This document shows positions 1 through 9,572 of a stretch of 64,000 nucleotides of DNA, in pieces. The position numbers and the translations under genes are program-made. The stretch lies in contig VCJN01000881.1 of the NCBI GenBank assembly GCA_006384855.1, forward strand, positions 23,156-87,155, given 5' to 3'. Within the stretch, counting starts at the first letter, position 1; the number at the start of each line of letters is the position of its first letter. Source of the DNA: Tetraselmis striata (taxonomy: Eukaryota > Chlorophyta > Chlorodendrophyceae > Chlorodendrales > Chlorodendraceae). Under the pieces are notes generated by a model, which saw nothing but the letters and a program-made list of their open reading frames with translations, ran no database searches and had not been told where the DNA came from.

Positions 1-330
1 GCATTCATTCTCTCGCGTCATACGGGCACGGTATACTATTTCCAGCCCGCCCGCCCTCGGGTGATCTGAATTTTATTTTGCGGTTCGATACTGCGATGAC
101 TGTTTCTTTGATGAAAAACTTTCCTGTGAATTGATGATGCTTGCTGTGGTACGGGATTTGATTGGCACTGCTTTGACTGAATGGGCTTAATGTTTGATAT
201 TTGCCGTTTGGTTTGAGTGGTGTTTTATTGCCGGACAATGCTGGCCTGCCTAGAGACTAGTGCGTGGTGGCTAGTGGCAGCGGTTTCTGGCATATTTCAT
301 CTCATGTAACGGATACTCCTTTGTGACCAA

Positions 331-412
331 ACCGGTACACACTGGGGCGCTACATACAATTGTGTGTTTTCTCACATTAGTGCCGCCTTGACAGGCGGGC
401 ACAACGGTGAAA
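331..412 (+). repeat. Direct repeat copy A (partner at 1368-1441)
   Basis: Both copies share the segment AGTGCCGCCTTGACAGGCGG followed by GCACA(A/T)CGGTGAAAACC, preceded by a GGTACACACTG-like stretch. They lie about 1.03 kb apart in the same orientation. They could be the ends of a small non-autonomous element or a segmental duplication; no coding potential lies between them. Confidence 0.6.
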
Positions 413-1367
413 ACCGGCAGCAGCCGCCGCATGCGGCAGCATCACGCAGCTTATACATGGAGCAACTCGTGTGTTGTTGAGGCATGGTCTAGTCTGGGCA
501 AAGCGAGTCGCTGACTCGCCTCATCGTCTTGTTCCGCCAAGGTAAATTGCCAATCTTAGCTGGAAATTGTTCCGGGGAGGAGGACGCATGTGTATCGCAA
601 GGGCTTCCGCAAGGGCGCCCACAGTGCCGGACGAAACACACTGCCATGTTAGCATGTATATCAGTATATGTCGCTTGAAGTGCCACTGGGGGCGGACTTG
701 ACGGGGTTTATAGCGCCGACTGCCAAGCTTAGCGGTTAGTGTTGCTATCTGCCCCTACACCCCCTCCGGGATACAATGGTCCGCAGGTCATGGTCATGGC
801 GGGACTCTGGCGAGGCGTCGCGGCAATGTTGGCGCCGAATTGCCAGTACGCACGACATGGGAGACCTTGCGCGGGACGAGGGCGCCGACACACTGAAGGG
901 CAGCCCGAAAACGGCGTGCATGGGGTGCGGCATGCCCTCCAATTACCGACTCAGCGGATACCCCGTGCTACCGAGGCTCTGCTTGTACTGATGATAATCG
1001 GGTTATCTTATTATCTGAGATTCCGCAAGGTATGTGGCGTGTGTGGCCATTTCTCAGCGTTGCCATGCTAATCGCGTCGGCAACGCTTCTTGTGGCGGCG
1101 CTCTTTGCTATTGTGGTAAGGCCAGCTGCATCACATGGCGAGATTAAGCTCGACACTAATGTTTCAAACTATACCTTGGATTATTGCCATTCCAATGCTG
1201 TCATCGCTGAGTTCTTGTGAGAAGCATCCGCACCCCGGTTAAAGATAATTGCGGTTTTCACCGCTGACATGGTTTAAGAAGACTGAACCTACAGATATTG
1301 CCTGTGGTTTGTATATATTCTGTTGTTACCCTGACGCTTGCTCCGCGCGCCGATCTTGCTTACTCTC

Positions 1368-1441
1368 GGTACACACTGAGGATACACACAGTTGTGTACT
1401 ATAGTGCCGCCTTGACAGGCGGGCACATCGGTGAAAACCGC
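1368..1441 (+). repeat. Direct repeat copy B (partner at 331-412)
   Basis: Second copy of the repeat described at 331-412, with matching CCGCCTTGACAGGCGGGCAC core, which itself contains a short inverted repeat (CCGCCT/AGGCGG). Confidence 0.6.
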
Positions 1442-2400
1442 GCCAAAAACCGGAGCAGCACAACAAGTCGCGACGAGATGACGATATACTATATATATAC
1501 AGTCCGCCCCCTCGTAGGTCCCTGTACGTATCTGTCCGCCGTATCGCCACGTCAGCACCGGCGGCGCGGACCGCCGAGTGGTACAGTGGCGCATTTTATG
1601 ATAGAAGTAAGGACAGTAAGAATTATGAGTGTGTTTTAGGTGCCATATCTCTCGGAGGGGGGGGGGGGGAATTCGATAGCTGGCCTTGCCGCGCCCAAAG
1701 TTTTGATGCTAGTAATTTCCGCCTTTGCTTACCAGTTCCAAGTTCCAACTATAACCGTCGCACCGTAAGCACCGCACAACCGCCTCACCATCACTTCCGC
1801 CGCCGCCGCCGCCGCCTCCGGCGCGGCTAGGCCGGCATGCTGCTGTCGGCCCGAGCGCAAATACCTAGTAGCTCTCTACAACCACGCCTATCTCACGTCG
1901 GCAGCCTTCGGCTTGGGTAGTTGACACCATGTCGGTATCCACCAGGCACACCGTGAAGGTGGAGTTGAAGTGGGTACGGCATGTTGCTCTCCGTTAGGCC
2001 CGTGCTCTATCCCCTAGCGCAGGATTGGCTAGAGGCCCGCGTACCGTGCGCAACATGCCAGAGTATGCAATAACTGACATGGACCCTAGCCGATCCTTTG
2101 AGCTCGTCGATCACGTTGCAGTGGTCGTCGTGGAGCATGAGTTGTTCGGCTCGCCATCCTCGGGCAAGAAGAGGCGGCGTGTGACTGGCGAGTCCGAAGG
2201 CAGCTGCATGCTCTAAGACAACCTGCAGTGGGATGCGATGAAAGAGGTGCCCACTCGGCACTTCAAGTTCGCCTTGTGGGCACACGCCAGAAGGGGGAAC
2301 ATAGAACACTACTGCTTTAATTCTCGTGTGGTTTGTGCTCTGAATGCTGCCTTATGCCTTGATATGTACACCTACGTGTGTGGCAGCTGACCCCTACACA

Positions 2401-2431
<31 letters not shown>

Positions 2432-3283
2432 TATATATATTTATGGCTGTGTATATGCTGTGTATATGCTATGTATTTGCTTGGAAAACAAAAACAAAAA
2501 CGAAAACGAAAAACGAAAAACGAAAAACATAAATGAGTTGAGTTTTGCAAATCGCGACGATTTGCTATATAGCAGCTTGGGAACGATTATAGCAGCTTGG
2601 GAACGATTATAGCAGCTTGGAAATCGTTATAGCATAATCATCGTCGCATGATCATTATCGCATAACGCGCAAACGCGTCGGGTTTTGTCGGGTTGTTGCG
2701 AGTGCTTTGGCGCGGGTGTGGTGGAAATGACGCTGCACCCGGTGCCCGCGCGCTTTTATATGGATTTCCGCGTGCTCCGCGCGCCATTCTCAAAGTGGCA
2801 TTACAGTGCCACTTAGTGCCACTTTTACTGGCTCTGCGGATTCACGTACAAACCACGTCATCACCTTCCGCGGTCACTCCCTTTTCCAGCTCATAGTGCC
2901 ACTAGTGCCACTTTTTTTAACATAATAGCATCACTATACAACAACTTTTGTACCTAACGGTACAAGCGAGCGATAACGGGGGGCGGCCTTGTCACGCACA
3001 TTGGCACTACGGGGGGTTTTCGGCGGCGGCATCATCCACGCGGTTTTCCACGTGGTCTCGCCGCCCCATGACGTGGGGGGGGGGTCTAGTGCCAGTTTGA
3101 AAGTGGCAATATTGGGTGTTCGCTCTTTCGCTCGCTCTCTCGCCGCGCCGCCGGCCTCGTTCGGTCCTTGAGCCGAAGAGCGCGTGACTCGGTGCAGTAC
3201 TTAGGCAGAACACACCGAGACTCTCAAACGCACCGAGACTCTCAAACGCACCGCGCGAGACTCTCAAACGCACCGCGCGAGAC
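2401..3283 (+). repeat. Left terminal inverted repeat of the PLV
   Basis: Matches the reverse complement of 21978 to about 22870. From outside inwards it holds a (TA)n run, an AAAACGAAAA-rich stretch, three copies of a ~22-bp unit (AGCAGCTTGGGAACGATTAT, 2569-2635), four exact AGTGSCACT palindromes (2805, 2815, 2895, 2904), a GTACCTAACGGTAC palindrome near 2950, and near the inner end GAGACTCTCAAACGCACC units (3225-3283). Short open frames here are mirrored in the right copy and have no recognisable domains. Confidence 0.93.
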
Positions 3284-3293
3284 CGTGAGCCCC

Positions 3294-4546
3294 TCACCAC
3301 ACCAACACGACCTCACTAAATCGAGGAGGAGGGCCTTCGTCAACAGTCATAAGTATCCTGTAGTGTGTATAAGAACCTGGGCTTGCAACATCTCCCTGAA
3401 ATAGGTATGCGTCATCAGTAGGGATGTCATCGGAATCAAAGTCCGCTTGAAAGAAGCCATTCGTACCCTTGTCTGCGGAAGGGATCACGGTGTACGACAT
3501 GTTTGTGTAAACGGCAAGATCGGTCCAGTTTGAGCCGTCGTTACTTTGCCTGTAAATTGCAAAACTTGACTAGCACGCTATTCCAGGCTTCCGTATTCCA
3601 AAGCCGTACGCCGGTAACCGTGGCGGCTGCGGGAAGCTGAATGGCAAGAAAGTGAGGTGGCGACTCCGCAGAATTGGCAACCCACGCCTCGTAAGAGGCT
3701 CCGCTTTTCCGGTCGAAAGCTCGCCAACCTAGATAGTTCACAGCGGCATTACTCGACTCCGTGACGGTGTATCCCTGGTTGGTATATGCAGTCAACGCGG
3801 GCACGAGCGGGAGTGTGTCAATGTCGCGGAACGCCTGCCCGCTCCCCCCGGGGTTGTTCGTACCGGTGTGATTCATCTGAGCGCCGTTTCGGAAAATGAT
3901 CCAACTCCCTAGTTGCGAGCCGTTGACGGCGCCTTGGTTCCACGACCACCCGGCCATGGGAACCTTTGTGGAGTAATCGCCCGGTATCCTGATGCTGAAC
4001 GCGAGCTTTGGCTCCGCCACCGACGCGGTCGTGCTTCCCCACGCCAACTGAGCGTACCCCGATTCTAGCGTCGAGTTCATCGTTAGTGCGGTACTGCTAC
4101 CCTGTTGGACTACCGCCGTGTCTGATGCGGAGCCGTCGCCATTCTCGGGGAGCACGCCTTTGTTCTCGTTATTGTCGTACAAATAAAGTCACGTGATCGT
4201 AATTGAGAGAGTACGTACCCCCTTCTCCGGCCGCACCGTTGTAGTAGAATCTATTAATGCATTGCGTCCCAAAGGTGGATCCAGTGGAGTAAAACAACCA
4301 CACGTCATCAACGGCCGCGGTCGTTATGCTCCCGAGCGGCAGAATGACGGACTCGTTCCCAGCGACATCAATTACCTCCACCCAGAACCAATATTGCGTC
4401 CCGGGGCTGAGACCGCCCTTCACGAGGTTGGCGGCGTCGCTCGTCGATCCGACGGTGAATTGCGAGGTAATATCGTCATAGACCCCCACGGGGATGGTGT
4501 TGGCCGTGTTGTGGTAGAGCCGCACTTCGCCGATCCCGGACGCCAT
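3294..4546 (-). pseudogene. FN3-discoidin-like virion fibre/adhesin, two frameshifts
   Basis: One gene read in three frames: 4546 to ~4180, ~4180 to ~3563 and ~3563 to 3294. The start chosen is the ATG at 4546 (MASGIGEVRLYHN), preceded by ACATAAA and divergent from the + gene at 4573. The first ~80 residues are fibronectin type III-like and resemble the FN3 unit of the gene at 9573 (shared pattern NTIP, DITS, YFWVE, PLG). The last part (VTGVRLWNTEAWNSVLVKF, then after the frame change IYRQSNDGSNWTDLAVY) looks like a discoidin/F5-8C-type carbohydrate-binding fold. The role inferred is host-surface attachment. The frame breaks fall at a short run near 4180 and an A4 run at 3561-3564. They may be true mutations or sequencing indels. 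Confidence 0.7.
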
Positions 4547-4572
4547 TTTATGTTTCGTGAGATCAAATATCG

Positions 4573-5001
4573 ATGCAATATGATGATGAGTTGGCTTGTC
4601 AAGACCCTCCAAGCGATCGGGATAGCGAGCTATCTGACGACGGTCTGGAAATACCGCAAAAGCATGTTGTCGCAAAGCGCAGAGCTCCGAAAAAGAGAGG
4701 CGGAGCTCCAGGAAGCAAAGGCGGAGCTTCAGCAGGCGAGGGAGACAAGCAAGTGGCAGCTGGGGCTTCTAGAGCACCTCAGGTTGGCCTAAGCGCGATA
4801 GACGAGTTTATCGAATCCGAGTTTTTCAAGAGCGGGGCGTGGAAGAAGAAGCCCTCCCCCCCGCGGGGGAGCCCGAGCCCGAGCCGCCCCGCAAGCGGAA
4901 GCCGCGGGCGCCGCCTAGGGCGACCAAGCCGAAGCGGCAGGAGGAGCCCAGCGAGCCGGCGCCGCGGTATGAAGAGCGAGCAGACTTTTACGACTCGGTG
5001 A
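4573..5001 (+). CDS. Small basic, low-complexity PLV protein
   Basis: A 142-residue open frame upstream of the packaging ATPase in the same direction, with the ATPase start 8 nt beyond its stop. The N-terminal third is acidic (DSELSDDGLEIP), followed by Lys/Gly/Ala-rich and then Arg/Ser/Pro-rich sequence, including a short segment with predicted helix (LSAIDEFIESEFFKSGAW). I do not recognise a family. The composition suggests nucleic-acid binding or a virion core role, but that is inference. It is divergent from the fibre gene starting at 4546, so the 26-nt gap must hold both promoters. Confidence 0.6.
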   Translation: MQYDDELACQDPPSDRDSELSDDGLEIPQKHVVAKRRAPKKRGGAPGSKGGASAGEGDKQVAAGASRAPQVGLSAIDEFIESEFFKSGAWKKKPSPPRGSPSPSRPASGSRGRRLGRPSRSGRRSPASRRRGMKSEQTFTTR

Positions 5002-5008
5002 TAATCGT

Positions 5009-5710
5009 TTGATTAAACTAAAATCAGGCATGCACATCGACAAACGGTCGAAGATTGTAATGAAGCCCCCAAAGTTCAAGTGCGACGTTAAGATCCACCC
5101 TCAAATCCAGAGCCCCTTGCCCGACAAGTCGTTCTTCATGACGCTCATCGGGAGCGCGGGGAGCGGGAAGACGTCGCTGATGGTCAACATGCTGCGGAGT
5201 CCGCAGATGTACTTCCAGGCGTTCAAGCACGTGCACCTAGTCATGCCGCTCCATTCGCTTGCCTCGCTCGATGTCAAAATATTCAAAAAGCACGACAAGT
5301 GCTATGACGAGCTGGATTGGTCCACCCTCGACGGCATTCACGAGAAACTGAAGACGGCTTCGGACGAGGAAGAGTTCTCGCTCCTCGTGATAGACGACCA
5401 GACGGCGGCGCTCAAAGATAGGGACGTGCAGCGGCTCATGAAGTTGATAATCTACAATCGTCGCCACCTTCGCACTTCGATATTGATGCTCGTACAGAGC
5501 TTTAACGCCATCCCGCTGCCCGTGCGAAAAACCATCTCGCACTTTGCCATGCTGAAACCCCGTAACAAGCGCGAGTACGAGGCCATAATCAAGGAGCTGA
5601 TATTCCTCGACCCTCACACCGCGGACAGCCTCATGCGCTTCGTGTTCAGGGAAAGGTACGACTTTTCTGTTCTGCGATGTCGAGAAAAGCTTATTCTACA
5701 AGAAATTTGA
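5009..5710 (+). CDS. A32/FtsK-HerA-type DNA packaging ATPase
   Basis: A 233-residue P-loop ATPase expected to pump viral DNA into the capsid. Walker A is GSAGSGKTS at about residues 48-56, preceded by hydrophobic FFMTLI. Walker B is LLVIDDQ at about residues 124-130. A downstream polar segment (LMLVQSFNAIPLPVRK) fits the sensor region of A32-like ATPases. The length matches Polinton and PLV packaging ATPases. An internal ATG (MHIDKRSK) could be the true start, because the first few residues look unconserved. It sits directly upstream of the basic protein at 5725 and near the capsid genes, the usual morphogenesis block. No lesion is seen. Confidence 0.9.
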   Translation: MIKLKSGMHIDKRSKIVMKPPKFKCDVKIHPQIQSPLPDKSFFMTLIGSAGSGKTSLMVNMLRSPQMYFQAFKHVHLVMPLHSLASLDVKIFKKHDKCYDELDWSTLDGIHEKLKTASDEEEFSLLVIDDQTAALKDRDVQRLMKLIIYNRRHLRTSILMLVQSFNAIPLPVRKTISHFAMLKPRNKREYEAIIKELIFLDPHTADSLMRFVFRERYDFSVLRCREKLILQEI

Positions 5711-5724
5711 TCGTATTAACTTAC

Positions 5725-6879
5725 ATGCCGAGGAAGACAACGAAATCCAGCAATCGCAAAGCGGAGCCGAAGAAGAAGGCGGCGGCGCGGGGAGGTAAAC
5801 GCAAGCAGGGATCCAAGACCGGCGGCAGGAAGAACCAGAGCGTGACTCAGAATGTCACCGTGCGCGTGTCGGGCGGCCGAGGCAGACCCGGGGGAGGCGG
5901 CGGTGCGGGCGGCGGCGGCGGCGCGGGGGGAGGGAGCGGCGCGGGGGGCGCGATGCATCACAGCTTTGCCACTTACTCGATGGGACAACCCATTCGCGTG
6001 AATCACATGCCGGACGGGTCATTCATTCAAAGCGACTTTGGGGGCGGGGGCACGAGGCCGCCAAGCATGAGGGCCGGTTCAACTCAAACGGATGCACCTC
6101 CGGTAATGGATAGGATGACGGAGGTAAAGGGGCTCGCCGCGGTGTCGATTCCACCCACCGCTGTCGCCACAATATCAGAAGCGTCGACGTCCGCCCCCGT
6201 GCGCCCGGCTGCCCCCGCCCCCGTGAGCCAGGCCGTTCCGATGTTGCACGAGCCGGCGCGCGTCGAGGCGGGGCACCAGCATGGCGTTGCGATCGAAGCG
6301 AGGCCGCGAGCCGGGGGCACGAGCGTTGCTGAACGGGTTCGTCAATTCGACGGATCGGGCGTAGCCCTCGGCGGAAGGCAGGGCCGTAGGTCGCGAATTG
6401 AAACAATTGAGGAGGTTTTTCCCGAAGCGGTGTTTGGTCGCAGGGTACCCGAGGTAGAAATGTTTCGAGATCTGCCTGCCCTTGGACCCGGTCACGAGGG
6501 ACCTCAAACGCATTTCAACCCGGTCGGCGTGTTTCCTCGTCCTCAAGACGTACCGGAGTTGGACAGATATTCCTTTCAGGCAATGACCCGGGGGCGCAGA
6601 AACATGCCCGGGACAAAGCGAAACCCCCGTACGGCTACTGCGTCAAGTGCGGCCTCGCTGGCTTTGCGAGAGAGCATCGCTCTTGGGAACAAGAAGGAGG
6701 ATATCAGAAAGGGGAAACGCCCGGTTAGAGGCTTCGCATCAGGCGATGGAGAAATGGTGCCGTACGAATCTCAAGCCAATTTCAATTCTGGGCGGAATGA
6801 CGGCGCGTCGACAAGCAGGGCGGCCCTTCCGCCGATAACGCCAAACATCGTGCCCCGGCCGCGAAGGCAGCGAAGATAA
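5725..6879 (+). CDS. Gly/Lys/Arg-rich PLV structural or core protein
   Basis: The start is placed at the ATG at 5725 (MPRKTTKSSNRK), 14 nt after the ATPase stop; the longer frame from 5677 would overlap the ATPase. The product is about 384 residues. Residues 1-45 are strongly basic (Lys/Arg-rich). A glycine-rich tract follows (GGGGGAGGGGGAGGG). Then comes a Pro/Ala-rich middle and an Arg-rich C-terminus ending PRPRRQRR. I recognise no enzyme domain. The position between ATPase and capsid genes and the charge suggest a DNA-condensing or virion-internal protein (inference). High-GC low-complexity sequence makes the antisense frames long but not credible. Confidence 0.65.
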   Translation: MPRKTTKSSNRKAEPKKKAAARGGKRKQGSKTGGRKNQSVTQNVTVRVSGGRGRPGGGGGAGGGGGAGGGSGAGGAMHHSFATYSMGQPIRVNHMPDGSFIQSDFGGGGTRPPSMRAGSTQTDAPPVMDRMTEVKGLAAVSIPPTAVATISEASTSAPVRPAAPAPVSQAVPMLHEPARVEAGHQHGVAIEARPRAGGTSVAERVRQFDGSGVALGGRQGRRSRIETIEEVFPEAVFGRRVPEVEMFRDLPALGPGHEGPQTHFNPVGVFPRPQDVPELDRYSFQAMTRGRRNMPGTKRNPRTATASSAASLALRESIALGNKKEDIRKGKRPVRGFASGDGEMVPYESQANFNSGRNDGASTSRAALPPITPNIVPRPRRQRR

Positions 6880-6920
6880 TTTTGCCCGCACGTAAATTTC
6901 TGCAATGATCGTAAATACAG

Positions 6921-7260
6921 ATGACGTTCATTGGCAAGCTTGGACACACTTTCAAAGCCTTCGGGAGGAAAGTCGCCGGCGCGGCCTCCTACTTGGGGCA
7001 CAAGGTGGGCAGCGGGCTTATGACTCTCGCGCCCGCGATCTCGGTGCTCAGCCCGACAGTCGGAGCCGGGTTTGCGGCGGCCGGGGCGGCGGCGCAGGGC
7101 ATTGGCGTGCTCGGCGACGTCGGCAAGAAGGCCCTCTCCGGCGGGGGCGTGGACTTTGGCCAAGCGAAAGTGGCTTACGGTCAAGTCAGGGGGGGGCATG
7201 CACAGCGTCAAGGCGGCGTACCAAAGCGGCTCGAATCGTAGCGGATTAGAGCGGCGCTAG
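6921..7260 (+). CDS. Small amphipathic/hydrophobic virion protein, possible frame slip
   Basis: The open frame from 6921 to 7241 encodes 106 residues with a long Ala/Gly-rich hydrophobic stretch (about residues 28-70, GLMTLAPAISVLSPTVGAGF then AAAGAAAQGIGVLGDVGKKA). It lies just upstream of the major capsid gene. Such small membrane-active proteins are common beside PLV and adenovirus-like capsid genes, but the assignment is inferred. An 8-G run at 7189-7196 interrupts the end. In the neighbouring frame the sequence continues as a plausible basic tail to a stop at 7258-7260, so a one-base homopolymer indel is likely. Confidence 0.55.
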
Positions 7261-7269
7261 CCCCGCCTC

Positions 7270-7299
7270 GCTAAAATAAAGTTCTCAGCATTATTTAAA
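7270..7299 (+). promoter_or_regulatory. AT-rich leader before the major capsid gene
   Basis: A short AT-rich stretch (CTAAAATAAAG, then ATTATTTAAAATG) separates the GC-rich upstream gene from the capsid start. Similar A/T-rich start contexts (ACATAAAATG) precede the genes starting at 4546 and 16500, which may be a shared late-promoter element. Evidence is compositional only. Confidence 0.35.
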
Positions 7300-8559
7300 A
7301 TGTCAGTCAGCGATTCCCTTGTCTTCAAGCCCAAGCCCGCCTCTATCGCCGGCACCACCCACCGGCAGACCGTGCCCGCCTACAATGGCACCACGTTCGG
7401 GGGTCAATTGACCATCCTCATCAACATCCCGTGCGGCCGCCGCGGGCACTACCTCAACACCCGCATGTCCTACCTGCGGTTTTCCGTGAAGAACAAGCAC
7501 GCCGCCAATTCCTTGCAGCCCGATTACACCGCTTCGTCGTTTATCCAATCTCTGTCGCTCTACCACGACGCGAATCTCCTTGAGCATATCCACGAGTACA
7601 ATGCGCTGTACCATCTCATGTTCGACATTCAGTCCTCGGATGAAGAGCTCTTGGGAGGCGGCTCCATTTTGTACGGCTCCAATGAGGACGAAGACAGCCA
7701 TTACCGCGAGGGCGTTGGGATTGCTGCGGGAACGACTGCCTATTTTTGCATCGCGATCATGTCCGGCATCATTGGCGGCCTTCAGTCGAAGTACCTGCCA
7801 ACCGGCGCAATGACCGGCGATGATCTGCGCCTCGAACTCACACTCGCCGCCACCAACGCCGCCGTGGTAGGCACGGCTCCCGATTGGGAGATCGGCAACG
7901 TCGACCTGCAGCTCGAGTTTGTGGAGGTGACAAGCGAGGTTGATCGCATGATTCAGCACGCCAACCCGCGGTACGTCATCTCGTACGAGTCTTTCGCCAA
8001 CTACACCAACTCTATCCAGGCCAACGAGGGGCAAATCAACAAGCTTATCCCCGCGCGGTTCTCGTCCCTCAAAACGCTTTACACCATATTCCGCAAGCAG
8101 GCCGATCTCACTCTAGCCGCGTCCAAGTCGGTTTCAACTCGGACCACGTGTGGGCTCAAGAATTGGTATTACTCGGTGTCCGGCGAAAACATTCCGCAGA
8201 CACCCGTGCGCGAAGAGGTCGAGACCTTCGCTGAGCTGATGAAAGCCATGCACACGTTCGGGAGCACGCAAAACACGTCGCTCATAAATCTGACTTCGTG
8301 GAAAAATAACAGCGGTGGGAGTGCATCCGGCACGTTCGCCAATAGGCCAGAACCTCGAGGTGCTCAGCCACAAGAGCACGCTGGCCGAGAGCGGCAAGAA
8401 CACTCTCAACACCAACTGCTACTTGCTGGGAACCGTGACCCCCGGAAGCACCGCTTACCAAATCAGCACGTGGGCGCATTTCGACGCGGTATTGATCATC
8501 GAGGCGGGAGTCGCAACTTCTGCATTTTGATCCGGGCGAAATCTTTTGCCCACTTCTAG
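7300..8559 (+). pseudogene. Major capsid protein (double jelly-roll type), frameshifted near its end
   Basis: The frame from ATG 7300 encodes a PLV-type major capsid protein. Clues are its place after the ATPase block, its size, an N-terminal stretch with FGGQLTILINIPCG and YLNTRMSYLRFSVKN, and the pattern ASFIQSLSLYHDANLLEHI, typical of the first jelly roll. After about residue 347 (position ~8341) the frame turns into low-complexity Arg/Gln/His sequence. The adjacent frame instead carries a well-formed capsid-like tail (GQNLEVLSHKSTLAESGKN ... AHFDAVLIIEAG) to a stop at 8528-8530. One extra base near 8341 explains both. The full protein would be about 410 residues. As drawn the C-terminus of jelly roll two is lost. 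Confidence 0.82.
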
Positions 8560-8574
8560 TAAACTCGCAGGCGG

Positions 8575-9543
8575 ATGACGGTCCACCGCATCTTCGTTAG
8601 CTCCGAGCAGCGCACATCCGGCCACCGCGGGGACTTCGTCGTAGACACCCCGAAGGAGTTCGCGCGATTCGACTCGAGGCGGGTGATGTGCGCCGTGGAA
8701 TTCTGCGATGTCGTTAGATACACAAGCGAGGGGGACGGCTACGTGGCCAACCCCGCAAACTCGTCGGGCCTCCTTCTCGAGGCGCCGGACCTGCGAGCGG
8801 CTAATTCGTATGAAAGCTGGAGCGGGAACTCGAGCTGCGCGCTAACCCTCCTGCAGAATTACGCCACCGCGGGCGTGTACGGCCTCGCACACGACGTACC
8901 GTACGTGCGTCGCAAGCACATCGGCGTCGAGGTGGACTTTGACTTTGTGAAGCGCCTCGGGAGCATGCGCTTCCGGCTGCGCCGATGCGCCTCTGAGTTT
9001 GGGGCCGGCGACGACTTCTCCCTCGTCAACGAAAGCGACGACTTGGAGGCGTGGGCGTTCCAGCTTGTGTTTTGGGAGCCGTGCAAGTGCTTGCTCATGC
9101 AACCGTTTGCACACGATTTCTTCCGAGCGTGGGTATCGTCGGAGCAGGGGCGAGGGTCTATCGTGGATTGTCGCATACCGGTGATGCTGAACACGAGCCG
9201 TTCGGTGGACACCTCGGAGGGCAAGTGGATGGTGGCGCTAGAGTTTTACACGCCCCTCCTATGCACAAAGGACCCCGCCGATCAGCCGCATTCCGTCGTG
9301 CTCGCTTGTCCCACACTCGTCGACTCCGACGATCGCCACATTCTAGGCCACCTCGGCAAATCGTACAGAACGGGCGAAGAGTCCATGTACGGGCAGCGAT
9401 ACTCCATAAAGCCGGGCAGCCGGGACGTCGCGGGGCACGAGCTTCGCGTTAGCATCGACTCGCTCACGGAGCTCACTTGCAATTGCGAGACGCCGTCAGC
9501 CTCGCTCTGCTTGATCCGCTTGAGTTTCAGCCGGGCTATGTGA
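8575..9543 (+). CDS. Putative minor capsid/penton-like virion protein
   Basis: A 322-residue intact frame starting 45 nt after the capsid stop. The N-terminus (HRIFVSSEQRTSGHRGDF, then a hydrophobic strand MCAVEFCDVV) has the pattern seen at the start of penton or minor capsid proteins of Polinton-like viruses: an (F/H)xVxSxxR segment followed by an alternating beta-strand. The rest is beta-rich with several Cys. No enzymatic motif is visible. The gene at 16500-15701 shows a similar N-terminal pattern, so which of the two is the true penton is open. A structure prediction would separate a single jelly roll from an adhesin. Confidence 0.55.
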   Translation: MTVHRIFVSSEQRTSGHRGDFVVDTPKEFARFDSRRVMCAVEFCDVVRYTSEGDGYVANPANSSGLLLEAPDLRAANSYESWSGNSSCALTLLQNYATAGVYGLAHDVPYVRRKHIGVEVDFDFVKRLGSMRFRLRRCASEFGAGDDFSLVNESDDLEAWAFQLVFWEPCKCLLMQPFAHDFFRAWVSSEQGRGSIVDCRIPVMLNTSRSVDTSEGKWMVALEFYTPLLCTKDPADQPHSVVLACPTLVDSDDRHILGHLGKSYRTGEESMYGQRYSIKPGSRDVAGHELRVSIDSLTELTCNCETPSASLCLIRLSFSRAM

Positions 9544-9572
9544 TGTCGTTAGTTTTCTACAGAACCAAGTAA

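Larger units (their letters stand above)
1..2400. other. Left host flank, no convincing gene
   Basis: I see no convincing coding region here; short open frames in all six phases lack recognisable domains. The stretch holds a pair of ~75-bp direct repeats (about 331-412 and 1368-1441), a poly-G tract near 1660-1670, and a (TA)-rich run at the right edge that leads into the viral terminal repeat. Confidence 0.5.

Noticed and set aside
2693-2896. 67-residue frame conserved in both terminal repeats
   Set aside because: Identity is explained by the inverted repeat itself; no start context, no domain, and it covers the AGTGSCACT motif cluster.
7303-8034. 243-residue minus-strand frame over the capsid gene
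   Set aside because: Antisense shadow of the capsid gene with no recognisable motif.
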